Assembly: GCA_050943135.1 (NCBI GenBank)
Contig: JBMNOP010000001.1
Location: 124,001-188,000, forward strand
From: RUG695 sp050943135
GTDB lineage: Bacteria > Planctomycetota > Planctomycetia > Pirellulales > Thermoguttaceae
Direction of reading: 5' to 3'
DNA length: 64,000 nt
The translations under genes were made by a program, and so were the position numbers. Below, in pieces: positions 49,844 through 60,600 of this stretch. How positions within the stretch are numbered: the first letter of the stretch is position 1; each line of letters starts with the position of its first letter. The notes below the pieces were generated by a model. The model saw nothing but the letters and a program-made list of their open reading frames with translations, was not told the DNA's origin and did not search any database.

Positions 49844-52093
49844 CTACTCATTTTTCCCGATCGAAGTCAAGAGAGATTTTAGTTCTTCGGGGAGTTTCCG
49901 ATCCTCGTGCGGCGTGAGCGCGTCGAGTCGGAACGCCTCGTCTCTTTCGGCGAGTGCCTTATCGGGTTCACCCGCCTTGTCGAGTGCCTGGGCGAGTCGG
50001 GCATGTAAGAGTGCATTGGTCGGAAAGAGTGCTGACGCCTCGGCAAGGGAAACCAGCGCCTCGGTCAGAAAAATTTTATTTTGAGTCTCTTCGTAGAGGC
50101 CTAATTCGTGTTGTCCGATCTCGGCACGCAACGAAGCCGACCCCGGCGCGACGTCGAACAGCACTTTTTTATGGCTTTGCCACGCCGATTCCCTCTGTGG
50201 CGAGGGGAGTCTGGCCACGTCGTACATCGCCATATCGCAAATGGCCCACCGAATCGGGATCGAGTGGCGGCCATGCCCCCGCGCGGCAATCGCGAGTTGT
50301 TCTGCGGCCACGTCGGGCGCGATTTCGGCCAGGCGGGGAAGAAGTGTTTTTTCGGTCAGAACCGGAAAGAAGTTGGTTCGGAGAAAGAGTATAAAAAAGG
50401 CGGTGTAGAGGATTCCCACGGTGAGGAGACGAGGCGTTTTTCGCGGGGAACGCACAAGAGAAGCGGAAACTCTGTTTTTCTCTTCTTGCCGGTTGATCAG
50501 AATCGCGGCCAGACCCCAGAGGGGGAGAGCTGTCGGAGGATATCCGATTCCTCCCGCGGCGCAAAGGTTCAGGAACCCCGTGCCGACCGCCGCCAGCAGA
50601 AACGGGGAAGGGAGCCTTGCCATCCGCTCGGCAAGTGCCACGGCTGGAAAGGCCAAAAGGAGGAAGAGGGGGAGGAAGCCCACGAGGAGTGCCGGAGCGG
50701 TCGGGGCGGAAGTCAGAAAATTGAAAAATCCGTAAAGGAGATAGCCGCCCAGGAAAAGAAGGAACGTCAGCCGGCCTCCAAGAGGAATGGCCGCTGCCTC
50801 GCCCGACTCGGTCTTGTCCGCGGCAGACGAGAGCCCGGCTCGTACCGCGAAGGCGAGAAAGATCCCGAGAAAGAGGAGCGTCGGTAAACCGAAGAGGGCC
50901 GCATATTCAAGGAAGAAGTTGTGCGGATCGGCGATCGTCTCGCTGGCGGTTGGCAGGATGTAGCGCGTATAGACGGTCTGAAAGTTTCCCGGGCCGACCC
51001 CCAGAAGGGGATGGTCGGCAATCATTGCGACGGTGGCGGTCCAGTAATCGAGCCGAAAACCAAGCGATTTTTTCGCCTCGGAAAAGACCTCTCGGTCGAG
51101 GATTCCGGACTGAAACGCGGCTGCGGCCGCAAAGACGAATCCCAAAAGAATTGCTCCGGAAACAAGAGCGGGAGTACCCCGTTTCGCTCCAAACGTGTCT
51201 CGGCGGCCGAGACAGAGAAGTATCGGCAAGGCCAAGAGACCGACGAGGAGCGCCAGGTACCCGGAACGACTCTTAGTCAGCAGAAGGATGAACCCGAAAA
51301 GGAGAATCGAACCGATCGACGCGGTAAGAAAGAGGAGCCGATGTCCGCGATCCGACGGCATTTCTTTTTTCCGTTGACATATGTGCCAGATCGGAATTCC
51401 TGCCAACAGGATCAAAATCGGCGCGAGGAGGCCCGCCAGTGTATTGGTCATCCCGTAAGTGCCGATTGGCTCGGTGCTGTCGAGTACCCTCTTTTCGAAT
51501 AAAAGGTATTCGGGAGACCCGACTTCTAAGTTGAGCCCACTTTCCCGCAGGAGCTCTTCCGGATTTTCCCGAAACCGTTGTCGCACGGCGGGCGCCTCGA
51601 CAAAGTAGGAGTGGAGCGCAATTCCCGATTCCAGGAACCCCGCGCCGAGGAGTCCGGCGAAGAAAAGCGTTTCAAGCCGTTTACGGGAAAAGGTGGGTGT
51701 ATGCCGAAAGACGAAATAGAGGAGCGGCATTAAAGCGAAGACCCAAAATCCGCTCGCGGCATAGAGACGGTTCCCGGTCTGTGTGACAGTCAGCCGAGCC
51801 CATGAAAGTGTGGTCCAGCCGGTCAGCAACCACGCGGCCGCGTCGGCAACACGCAACCTTGTCGAACGGAAATACGCGCCGATTCCGAGAGCAACTCCGC
51901 CCAAAAGGAGCCAGCCGAACACAAGCATAAACGCATCGCCGTTACGTATATCTCCTTCGGGCGGCAGGAGTAACGAAGGGATCAAAAGAAGAACCGCGGC
52001 AAAGGGAAAGAGGAGAGAAAAGATCGATTCGCCCTTTTCGGCGGATTTTGCCTTGCGCTTCGGCTCGGCGCCGATCGATTCTCGCTTGCTCAT
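49844..52093 (-). CDS. O-antigen ligase/polymerase-like membrane protein with TPR tail
   Basis: The 749-residue protein has at least ten hydrophobic segments and the Wzy_C motif region (MIADHPLLGVGPGNFQTVYT, then ADPHNFFLEYAALFGLPTLL), as in WaaL-type O-antigen ligases and related polymerases. The C-terminal 130 residues (LAIAARGHGRHSIPIRWAIC, LVSLAEASALFPTNALLHAR) look like TPR repeats. It may link or polymerise surface glycans at the outer face of the inner membrane. It follows the TIM-barrel gene by 25 bp. Confidence 0.85.
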   Translation of the reverse strand: MSKRESIGAEPKRKAKSAEKGESIFSLLFPFAAVLLLIPSLLLPPEGDIRNGDAFMLVFGWLLLGGVALGIGAYFRSTRLRVADAAAWLLTGWTTLSWARLTVTQTGNRLYAASGFWVFALMPLLYFVFRHTPTFSRKRLETLFFAGLLGAGFLESGIALHSYFVEAPAVRQRFRENPEELLRESGLNLEVGSPEYLLFEKRVLDSTEPIGTYGMTNTLAGLLAPILILLAGIPIWHICQRKKEMPSDRGHRLLFLTASIGSILLFGFILLLTKSRSGYLALLVGLLALPILLCLGRRDTFGAKRGTPALVSGAILLGFVFAAAAAFQSGILDREVFSEAKKSLGFRLDYWTATVAMIADHPLLGVGPGNFQTVYTRYILPTASETIADPHNFFLEYAALFGLPTLLFLGIFLAFAVRAGLSSAADKTESGEAAAIPLGGRLTFLLFLGGYLLYGFFNFLTSAPTAPALLVGFLPLFLLLAFPAVALAERMARLPSPFLLAAVGTGFLNLCAAGGIGYPPTALPLWGLAAILINRQEEKNRVSASLVRSPRKTPRLLTVGILYTAFFILFLRTNFFPVLTEKTLLPRLAEIAPDVAAEQLAIAARGHGRHSIPIRWAICDMAMYDVARLPSPQRESAWQSHKKVLFDVAPGSASLRAEIGQHELGLYEETQNKIFLTEALVSLAEASALFPTNALLHARLAQALDKAGEPDKALAERDEAFRLDALTPHEDRKLPEELKSLLTSIGKNE

Positions 52094-52118
52094 CCTCTTG
52101 CCCTTTGTTATACAATCC

Positions 52119-52970
52119 TCAGCCGACCGATCTTATGTATTCGAGGCTCTTCGCGCAGAGGACGTCGGGACCGTCGGAATAATCGAATGGTTCGACCCCG
52201 ATCCATCCGGCAAACCCCGTCTTTTTGAGGGCCGCGAGAATCGGCCCGAAGTCAAGGTCGCCGAATCCGGGACCTTTCCGATTCGGGTCGTTGGCGTGGA
52301 ACGTCTTTTCGAACGGAACGATAGCCGGATCGGCAATCACTTCCGGGATCGGGCGATCTTCGCCGTCGAACATCGCCTTACAATCGAGATGAATGGTGAT
52401 CGGACCGGGGTTCCCCATTTTGGTGATTAGGTCGAGGGCCTGGTGCGCGGTATTGAGGAAGTTCGTTTCGGCCGGAGCCAGCGGTTCGAGCCCGAGGATC
52501 TGATTCGTCTCTTCGAGAAGCGGAAGGAGCTGTTCGAGTACCGACGCGGCACGATCGTACCCTTCTTCGAGCGATGTGCCGGGAACGAGGTTTCGTTGAA
52601 CCGGCGAGCCGAGGACGAGGTACTTCCCGCCGACATCGGCACCGAACCGGATCAGATCTTTGAAATATTCCGCAGTGCGGTTTCGTTGATCGGCATCGGG
52701 AGAGGTCAGGTGAAGACCGGTCGTCTTGGCAAGAAGCCAGTGAAGCCCGCTCACTTCAATTCTGTTTTGGTCGGCCAGACGACGAATTTCACGCCGCTTT
52801 GCCGCCGAAATCCGCTTGACGTCGGCATGCGCTTCGGCGCCGCTGCTGAACGCTTCGTCGAGCGAGAAGGGAGCCAGTTCTATCCCGTCGTAACCGGACG
52901 ACGCGACACATTCAAACTGTTTTTCCAGGGGTTGATTACCGAAAACTTCGTTACAAAATGCGATTTTCAT
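52119..52970 (-). CDS. Sugar phosphate isomerase/epimerase-like TIM barrel protein
   Basis: The 283-residue product starts at ATG 52970 (MKIAFCNEVFGNQPLEKQFE), preceded by AGAGGAA; the frame is open upstream without a good site. It has the xylose-isomerase-like TIM barrel of the AP endonuclease 2 group: GYDGIELAPF, VSGLHWLLAKTTGLHLTSPD, LGLEPLAPAETNFLNT, GPITIHLDCKAM, FHANDPNRKGPGFGDLDFGP and WIGVEPFDY with metal-binding Glu, Asp and His. The sugar substrate is unknown. It lies in a row of four minus-strand genes. Confidence 0.85.
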   Translation of the reverse strand: MKIAFCNEVFGNQPLEKQFECVASSGYDGIELAPFSLDEAFSSGAEAHADVKRISAAKRREIRRLADQNRIEVSGLHWLLAKTTGLHLTSPDADQRNRTAEYFKDLIRFGADVGGKYLVLGSPVQRNLVPGTSLEEGYDRAASVLEQLLPLLEETNQILGLEPLAPAETNFLNTAHQALDLITKMGNPGPITIHLDCKAMFDGEDRPIPEVIADPAIVPFEKTFHANDPNRKGPGFGDLDFGPILAALKKTGFAGWIGVEPFDYSDGPDVLCAKSLEYIRSVG

Positions 52971-53029
52971 AACAGGTTCCTCTTGTTGGTTTTGTGTCCG
53001 GCACGTCGAATAAGGGGCATCATTACCGA

Positions 53030-54145
53030 CTATTCTTCCTGTGCTCTGCTTTCGGACACCTTGAGTTGACGGGACTTTTGCATGTTCGTCAATGTACCCT
53101 TGATGACCGAAAAATTCGTACGAATGTATTCTTGGTCGATCTTCCAATCGAGCCTTTCCGGAGCCGTTTGGGGCATCACCGTCTTGACGAACTCTTCGAA
53201 CAACACGGTGTTTTCCGGGGAGTCGCTGCTTTTTTCGCCGGAGTCAAGGGTTTCGAGCAGGCTCGAGTATATATCATTTACGGCCGGTTTGGGGTCGTAT
53301 CCTTTCCGGAATCGCGTCCGAATTTTGACGGAATTGTCGGTCTGATCGAAGGCGACGATCCCGTAGAGCGCCTCGCGACCGAGGGCAAGCGTACTACGGG
53401 TGATCGACTCTCCGGCCTTATTATAGGGAGTCGTTTCGCTTCGGTCCGATGAGTTTTGAATCTCTTCCAGCGAACGAGCGAGCATTTTGGCGGAGTTGTC
53501 GTTTCCGGTAATCACCAGCTCGGCCGCAGCCTCGGGAAATTCGGCCAGGCCGGCCTCTAAATCGGCACGCGGCTCGGGATAAAGTTCGGTGAAACGGTCG
53601 CGGACATACTCTTTGAGTCGGTCTTGATCAATACCGGGGTTCATCAACGGCGCGAAAATATAACCGTGGCGCGCGAAACAGAAGGGAAGGCTGGGCGAAC
53701 GGAACGAAAGGAGTGCCTTTTTTGCCGCGGCGAACTCCTCGTCGGAGAGTTCGGGAATCGGAATCGCGACAAAGCCGATCGAAGTGTCGGTGTCGGGAGT
53801 TACGACGAAGTAGATTTCGTCGAGTCGGAGCTCCTTAAAGGTGTCGTAAACGGATTTGACCCCCGTCAGGTAAGTCGCGAGCAAGAGTGGAAGGCTTGCT
53901 TTAACCTTTTTTAGCGTGTCGGGGTCTTGGATCGACGCTTCGGCCACATCTTCGGCTACGTTAACCGCCGTCTGATAAAACCTTTGAAAATCGAATCGAC
54001 TGCAACTGACACGGAGAACCGCCGTCGTTTGGCTGTCGACCAGGGGGGCGAGATTCGACCCTGCCCCGCGCGCCGGAACCGCTTGGACGAGTAACAGGAC
54101 GGCCAACAGAATTCGAACCGGAAAACCGAGATGGTTAAATGGCAT
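53030..54145 (-). CDS. Secreted protein of unknown function
   Basis: The 371-residue product has a signal peptide (VRILLAVLLLVQAVPARGAG, residues 9-28). The mature protein mixes helices and strands (LRLDEIYFVVTPDTDTSIGF, ALGREALYGIVAFDQTDNSV) and recalls the style of the DUF3352-like protein at 41585, though no firm homology can be claimed. No catalytic motif is seen. It is the first gene of a probable unit with the isomerase-like gene (59 bp downstream), the O-antigen ligase-like gene and the lipoprotein. Confidence 0.7.
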   Translation of the reverse strand: MPFNHLGFPVRILLAVLLLVQAVPARGAGSNLAPLVDSQTTAVLRVSCSRFDFQRFYQTAVNVAEDVAEASIQDPDTLKKVKASLPLLLATYLTGVKSVYDTFKELRLDEIYFVVTPDTDTSIGFVAIPIPELSDEEFAAAKKALLSFRSPSLPFCFARHGYIFAPLMNPGIDQDRLKEYVRDRFTELYPEPRADLEAGLAEFPEAAAELVITGNDNSAKMLARSLEEIQNSSDRSETTPYNKAGESITRSTLALGREALYGIVAFDQTDNSVKIRTRFRKGYDPKPAVNDIYSSLLETLDSGEKSSDSPENTVLFEEFVKTVMPQTAPERLDWKIDQEYIRTNFSVIKGTLTNMQKSRQLKVSESRAQEE

Positions 54146-54183
54146 AACAGAACCTTTACGGGATGAATACGAAACTTCCTGTT

Positions 54184-54212
54184 ATCCTACAAGATTTCAA
54201 CAACATGTTCAA
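54184..54212 (-). promoter_or_regulatory. Promoter of the 54145-49510 unit
   Basis: On the minus strand TTGAAC (54212-54207), 17 nt, and TAGGAT (54189-54184) lie about 40 bp before the start at 54145. Confidence 0.65.
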
Positions 54213-54677
54213 TCCCCTTTTTGCACCAATACCACGTTTCCCGCTTCCATTTCACCTGTTTCGGTGCCCTTCGCGCCCGCACACCGGATAGCCACCCGAC
54301 TCGATAAAATACGTAACGAAAACAGATCGATTTTGTGGCCCCGGCCCTCTTCGGTGCTTTGGGTTCAGAGAAATGAGGAGAGGAGGGAAAGTGACTTTCT
54401 CCGGTTTTGGGGGGATTCGTTAGAATGTCGTGGGAGGGGCATTATTCCCCTCATCGTACGGCACCCGCTGTGAAGGAAGTCAACAATTAACAGTTGTGCT
54501 GATTATGAGCGGATTACCAGCCGGGCGATGCTGTTTCATGCCACTATTTATAGCCTGACCATTTTGGGTCGTTCGATAAATGGGTTGGGATGGCATGGCC
54601 TCTTTCGACCGCCCGTCAAAACAAAGTTTTGCCGTCGCCAGCATCGATTCGACTTTCTTTCTGATAGGAGTAACGGG
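54213..54677. other. Upstream region of the 2012-residue LEPR protein
   Basis: No gene is supported in these 465 bp. The plus frame is open from 54528 but lacks signal-like sequence before 54678. No clear promoter was found for the giant gene. Confidence 0.4.
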
Positions 54678-57600
54678 ATGAGGAATTTCTTCGGAAATCG
54701 GAACAAAAAAGAGAACCCCAAACACCGCATTCCTCTTCGGCAAAAACGGTTTTCGTTGGAATCGCTTGAAGACCGCCTTCTCCTGACAGCGGTCCCGAAC
54801 GAGTGGGGCCTCCTCGCCGAGACCACCTCGACGATTGGCGACTCCGGTCAGACGGAACTCGGACTAACGGTCGAGATTACCGATGGCAAGACGGCTGTGA
54901 TCGGCGTCCTTGTCTCGGCGACCACCGATAACGGGCTCGATCCCGGCGCGATTCGGGTCTGCGATACCGCAGGCAACGATATTACCGAAACGGTTTCGGT
55001 CTGTTTGTCCCCCGACTATGCTTCTCAGGCGAGTCTGATTCTGTTTGAGGTCGCGAACGGCAAATATGAGCTCCTTCTGAGTGCTGAAGGCGGCACGTCG
55101 GGCGATCTGGTCTGCTCGGTGTTCCTTCCGGGCGATGTCGATCACGATAACCTGATCAACTTTTCGGAGTGTGAACTCGGTGCCGCGTACGCCGAAGCGT
55201 GGAATATCGCCATCTCCGGCAACGCCTCGCTCGGGGTCATTGGGTTTTATCTTACGGAGTACGGGATCGACCTGACCGACCCGAACAGCCTGTACAATTC
55301 CCGATACGACGCGAATATGGACGGTGTGATCGACTGTCGCGATGCCTCCATTTTGTGCAAAGGCTACGGCACGACGGTGAAAGTCACTTTCCATGACCTT
55401 CTTGAAATTGTTCCCGTCGATCGTTCCCTGGCAGTTACCGAGGGACAGGTCGGCAGAACCACGGAATCGACAGCCCTCTCTTTCGACTCGTTCACCGTGA
55501 CGATTCAGAATGCCGAATACACCTCGCAAAGTTATGATGTGGCACGGTTCGTCCAAGTCGGCGCGATCCTTTCGACCGATCAGACTCTGGACGAAGATTT
55601 TATCGACTTGGTTTCGCTGGGTGCCGACGGTCGTTTCGTTTTCGACGCGACCGGGCCCGTTTTCGATTTCCTGTCGGTTGGCCAAACGCTGACCGTTTCT
55701 TTCGACTATTACCTCGACAACCTGATCTTCGAAGGGTTCGATCGCATCTATCAGAATGTCAACGGGGGGAACCTGACCGTTACCGTGCAGGGTGTCAACG
55801 ACGCGCCGCGCGGCGCGGCCGATTACGCGGCGCATTGTATGCTGCTCGACGCGCTCGTCACGCCCGAAATCAATCTGGTGGAAGGGGTGTCCGATCCGGA
55901 AGACGATGATCTTACCCCATCGATTGTCGGGGTGCGGGTCGGCGAGAACGATTATGGGATTTCGACGAATATCGATTTTTCGTCCTGTTTTATGGTTTCT
56001 GCCACGGGTCAGTTTGGTATCGATGCCGCCGCCCTGGCCGAACGGCTGGTTCCCGTTCCCGCGGGAGACGATGTTGTCTTTACGGTAACTTACGCCGTTT
56101 TTGATCCTCACGGCGACTCTTGCGAGGCGACGGTTACCCTAACCGTGGTCGGGAAGAACGATGCGCCGGGCGGTGCCGGCGACTACAGCGCCGAGTTTGA
56201 CCTGCAGAGCGGTCGCCTTTTTCCCGCCGTGGACCTGCTTGCCGATGTTGTCGATCAGGACGGGGACGATCTGACCGCGACGATCCGGCAGGCGACCCTT
56301 GCGGAAAACCCTTACGGGATCGCGACCGGTCCCGATTACTCGGCCTATTTCGACGCTGGGGACGACGGCGCCTTTACGGTCGATCGGGTGGCCCTCGAAG
56401 AGCTGCTCGAAGCGGTTCCCGCAGGGGGTGAGATTCTCTTTACGATTCGCTACACAGTGACCGACCCGGGCGGAGAGTCCGATTTCGGGACGGTTTCCCT
56501 GACGGTGATCGGAAAGAACGAACTTCCCGAAGCGGCAGAGGATATCGAACAGATCGGCGCATTGGCCGTCGACGGCTCCCTAACCTACACCACCGACCTT
56601 TTGGGAAATCTGATCGACCCGGATGGTGACGAACTTCTCGTAACCGGTATCACGCTTGGCGGTATATTTTACGAAGCCGCGAGTCTCGAAGGCCGCTTGA
56701 TCGACGGCCTCGTTTACACGTACGCGCCCGCGACGGGGCTCCTTTCGGTTTCTGCCGCGATCGCGACGGCCGAACATCTCCGCTGGACCTATAACGCTTC
56801 CGACGGCACCTTCTTGCTCGAAAGCTTCCTCTATCGGTTTACCGACGGGGTCGAAACCGCTTCCGCCGGTGTCTACCTCTATTTTGAGGCGGCCGACGAT
56901 CCGGCGGAGATTACCTCGATCCCCGCCGACGCGATTCTTGTTCGGAACGAAAACGCTTCCGCCGACGATTTTTCCCTTTTGGGAACCTCCGCGTTCCTTT
57001 CCGATCGGGAAAACTATGATGTCGCCGTGACGGTAACCGATCCGATGGGGAGAGTCGTCAACATCGACGAATCGGCCGATTTGATTACGACCTCGGTCAC
57101 GTATAACCCATTAGGCGGTTCGATTGTCTTTAAGGCTTCCGACATGCTCGTCACTCTTCTCGAGTGCGACGTCCCGTACACGGTCGGTTATACTCTTCTT
57201 TACGACGGTGTTGCCGAATCGCGGGACGAATTCGCCTTCACGGTAAAACAACTCCAGGTCTCGCAGCTGACCGACACGATTTCGGTAAAGGAAGGGACTA
57301 GTGCTGCGGGGGCGACTTCCCTTGCGCAAAACGCCTTTACCGCGGAAATCGGCGGTCGGCAATATACCTCGACGGTCTTCACCGTCGATGATTTTTTCCA
57401 GGTCTCCGCTGTCTCGTCGAAACGTGGCGTCCTTACCGGCGACTTCCTTTCCTACCTGAGTTGGAACAACGAAACCGGCTATTTTACCTTTGATGCCTCC
57501 TCGTCCTTCTTCGATTTCCTCGCCGTCGGCGAAACCCTGACGATTGCCGTCGATTTTTATCTGGACGGGCTCCTTTTTGACGGGCTCGACGAAATGTTCA

Positions 57601-60600
57601 ACGGAATCAAGGGGGGAACCATCACGATCGAAGTTTCCGGCACGAACGACGCGCCGAGCGGTGCGTTGAATGACACAGCTTCCCTCAGTACGGAAACAGG
57701 CGAATTTTCGACGTCGGTCAATCTTCTGACCGGCATTACCGATTCGGACGGCGACGAGTTGACCGGAGCGATCGTCTCGGCACGTCTTCAAACGAATGAT
57801 TACGGGATTTCGACCGAAAACGACTACACTTCGTACTTCACGGTGGGGGCAAACGGCGATTTCGGCGCGGACACCGATGCGCTGGCCGAACTTCTCAAAC
57901 CCGTTCCTTCGGGCCAATCCGTTCTGTTCCGAATCGGGTACGCCGTTTCGGATCCATACGGTGCCTCTACCACCGGCCAGATTACCCTGACCGTCTACGG
58001 CCGGAACGACGCACCGACCGGTGCCGAAAATTATGAGACCCTTTACGATTTGAACGATGCCACGTTTGCCCCAGAGGTCAATATCTTGGGAACGATCGTC
58101 GATCCCGACGGCGATACGCTCACCGTGTCGGTTTCCTCGGCCTACGCCGAAGAGAACCCGTACATTGACACTTCCATCGATTATTCCTCCTATTTCGATT
58201 TCGATGCCGCGGGAAATTTCACTTTGTCGAACGCCTCGCTCGCCGAGTTGCTTGCCGCGCTTCCTTCGAACAAGACGGTCACGTTTAACGTCTTATACGG
58301 TGTGAGCGATCCTTCCGGCGGGTCGACCGCCGGCACGATTTCGGTAACGGTTACCGGTAACTACGACGCACCCGCCCTGGCCACGGACATCGAGAATGTG
58401 ATCGGAAGCTATTCCGAGTCGGTTTCGATTGACCTTTCCGATCACTTTACCGGAACGATTACCGATTACGTTCTGACCCTCAATGGCAATTCTGACATTC
58501 TGGCCGGGTACTCCATCGTCGGGTCGATCCTGAAACTGAATTTTATTGCCACCTCCGATTACGCCTCGACGCTCAACCTTTCGAACCTGACTGCCGAGGT
58601 GACCGCCCACGACGCTTTTGGAACCGGAGCGGTAAGCAATACGTTTACTCTCTCACTCGCCGGGGCACAGACACTGAACATCACACTGGCCTGCGTAACC
58701 GAAGAGTTCGGCGGTGTCGAAGTCAACACGCTCAAAACCGGAGCCTCAAACTTCGGCACCTTCTACTACACAGCGACCGGCGATGTCCCGAAAACCGATT
58801 ACGAGGCGATTGCGCAGTCCGACCGTTACTTTCTCGAAGTTTGGGTCCACGACACTTCCGCATCGATTACCGGGCTACAGCGGTTTTTCTACTCGCTCCA
58901 GGTTCAGCTGAACTATGAGACCGACGGCCCGGGGATCACCTCGCTCGACATCGAGGATGTTTACGCCGGTAAAGTCTCGCTGACCAACTATATGTACCAC
59001 GACAGCGCCGAGACACTCCTGCGTGCCATTCAGGTAACCTGGCTCTTCTCCGAAGACAGAGACGTAAGTCTGCTCGAACCGGTTACCAACGGCGAAAACG
59101 CGTTCCTCCTAGCCCGTTTTGAAGTGACGGCCAACACGGCCGGTTCCATTGCCGCAAGCGGTGTGACCGATTCGGAATCTCCGTTCGTTGACGGATATTA
59201 TTGTGTGCGCTTCGGTGAGACGGACCCGATCGACGATTCGCAGATTAAGACGGTCAATGTGGTTACGGCCGGCACCTCGTCGGTGAGGGGGACGTCTTCC
59301 GCCGAATACGTTGTTGAGAACGGCGTCTATTTGCGGACCGTGACCGAAGAGACCGCTCTAGACGCATCCGGTTCCGTTGCCGATATCGGGGTCAACGCCG
59401 ATTATATCCACGAATGGCAGACACACTACACCGAGATTTGGGTGAAAGCTTCCGAAAACGACCCGCTTTCGGCGGTTTCCGTCGACCTGGCATTCGACCC
59501 GACCTACTTTGATACCACCGATATTGAGTTCGGCTCGGCGTTTGCCGATGGGAATTACTCCTTTGACGCCGAATCGGGTAAGCTTAACGCCATCGCCGCC
59601 CGGGCAGCCGACGGTACCCTTTCGGGCAGCGGGTACTATCTGCTGGCTCGTGTTAAATTCGAGGCGGTCGACGATGCCGGGATCCTTTGGTCTGAATCGC
59701 TCGCGCCGGTCAGCCTTGTCCGATCCGTTTCCTCGGCGCGGGTCACCACCGTCTCGGGCACCACCTCGGCATATATCGGCATCGACGCATCGACCGACCT
59801 GTGGGCCAACCCCTACGATGTCAACGACGATGGCGAGATAAACCTGATCGACTGCGTGTCGTTTATCAACCGATACGGTGGCAATTCTGCCGAGAATTAT
59901 GCGGACCTTTTCTTCGATTTCAATCGCGACGGCGTGGTCGACGTACGCGACTTTACCGCGTTTGCGAATGTCTATGGACTGACCCGCCGCGACATTGTTG
60001 ACGGCAAAGCCGAATTGACCTTTCCCGACTCGTTTACCCGCCGCTATGTCGGTTCGACGCTCGACGTCGATCATGCCGAACTTCTCGGAAGGATTTGTGA
60101 TGCGGCGGTGGCGGATTGGTCTGAAGCGCTTGGAACCGAGAAAAAGATCGACCTGTTGGTTGTGGTGAAAGACTTGCCGGACCGGCAACTGGCGATGGCA
60201 CAGGTAACCGCAACCGATTCGGGGACCGGTTTGCCGACACGCGGCACGATCTATCTCGACAACGATGCCGCCGGAGCCCGCTGGTCGGCGCTCCTGACCC
60301 CACCGACCTCCGGTTCCCCCCGTTACGACCTCTACACGGTCATCCTTCACGAAATCGGGCATCTTTACGGCTACGACAGCGAAAACGAGGCGTTTCTTTC
60401 GATCGCTTCCGAGTTCGATTGGATCGGTACCGACGGCCATTCGACCGTTGAATCCGACCTGATGTATCCTCTCCTCGAACCGGGGGTACGCAAGACGGTG
60501 ACGATTAACGACGCGGCGGTTGTTGTCGCGGTTCATCGGACCGCGCGGGGGGGTATGGCCCATGAAGCCTTTGCCGCCGAACCGACAGCAGCCGAGTGGG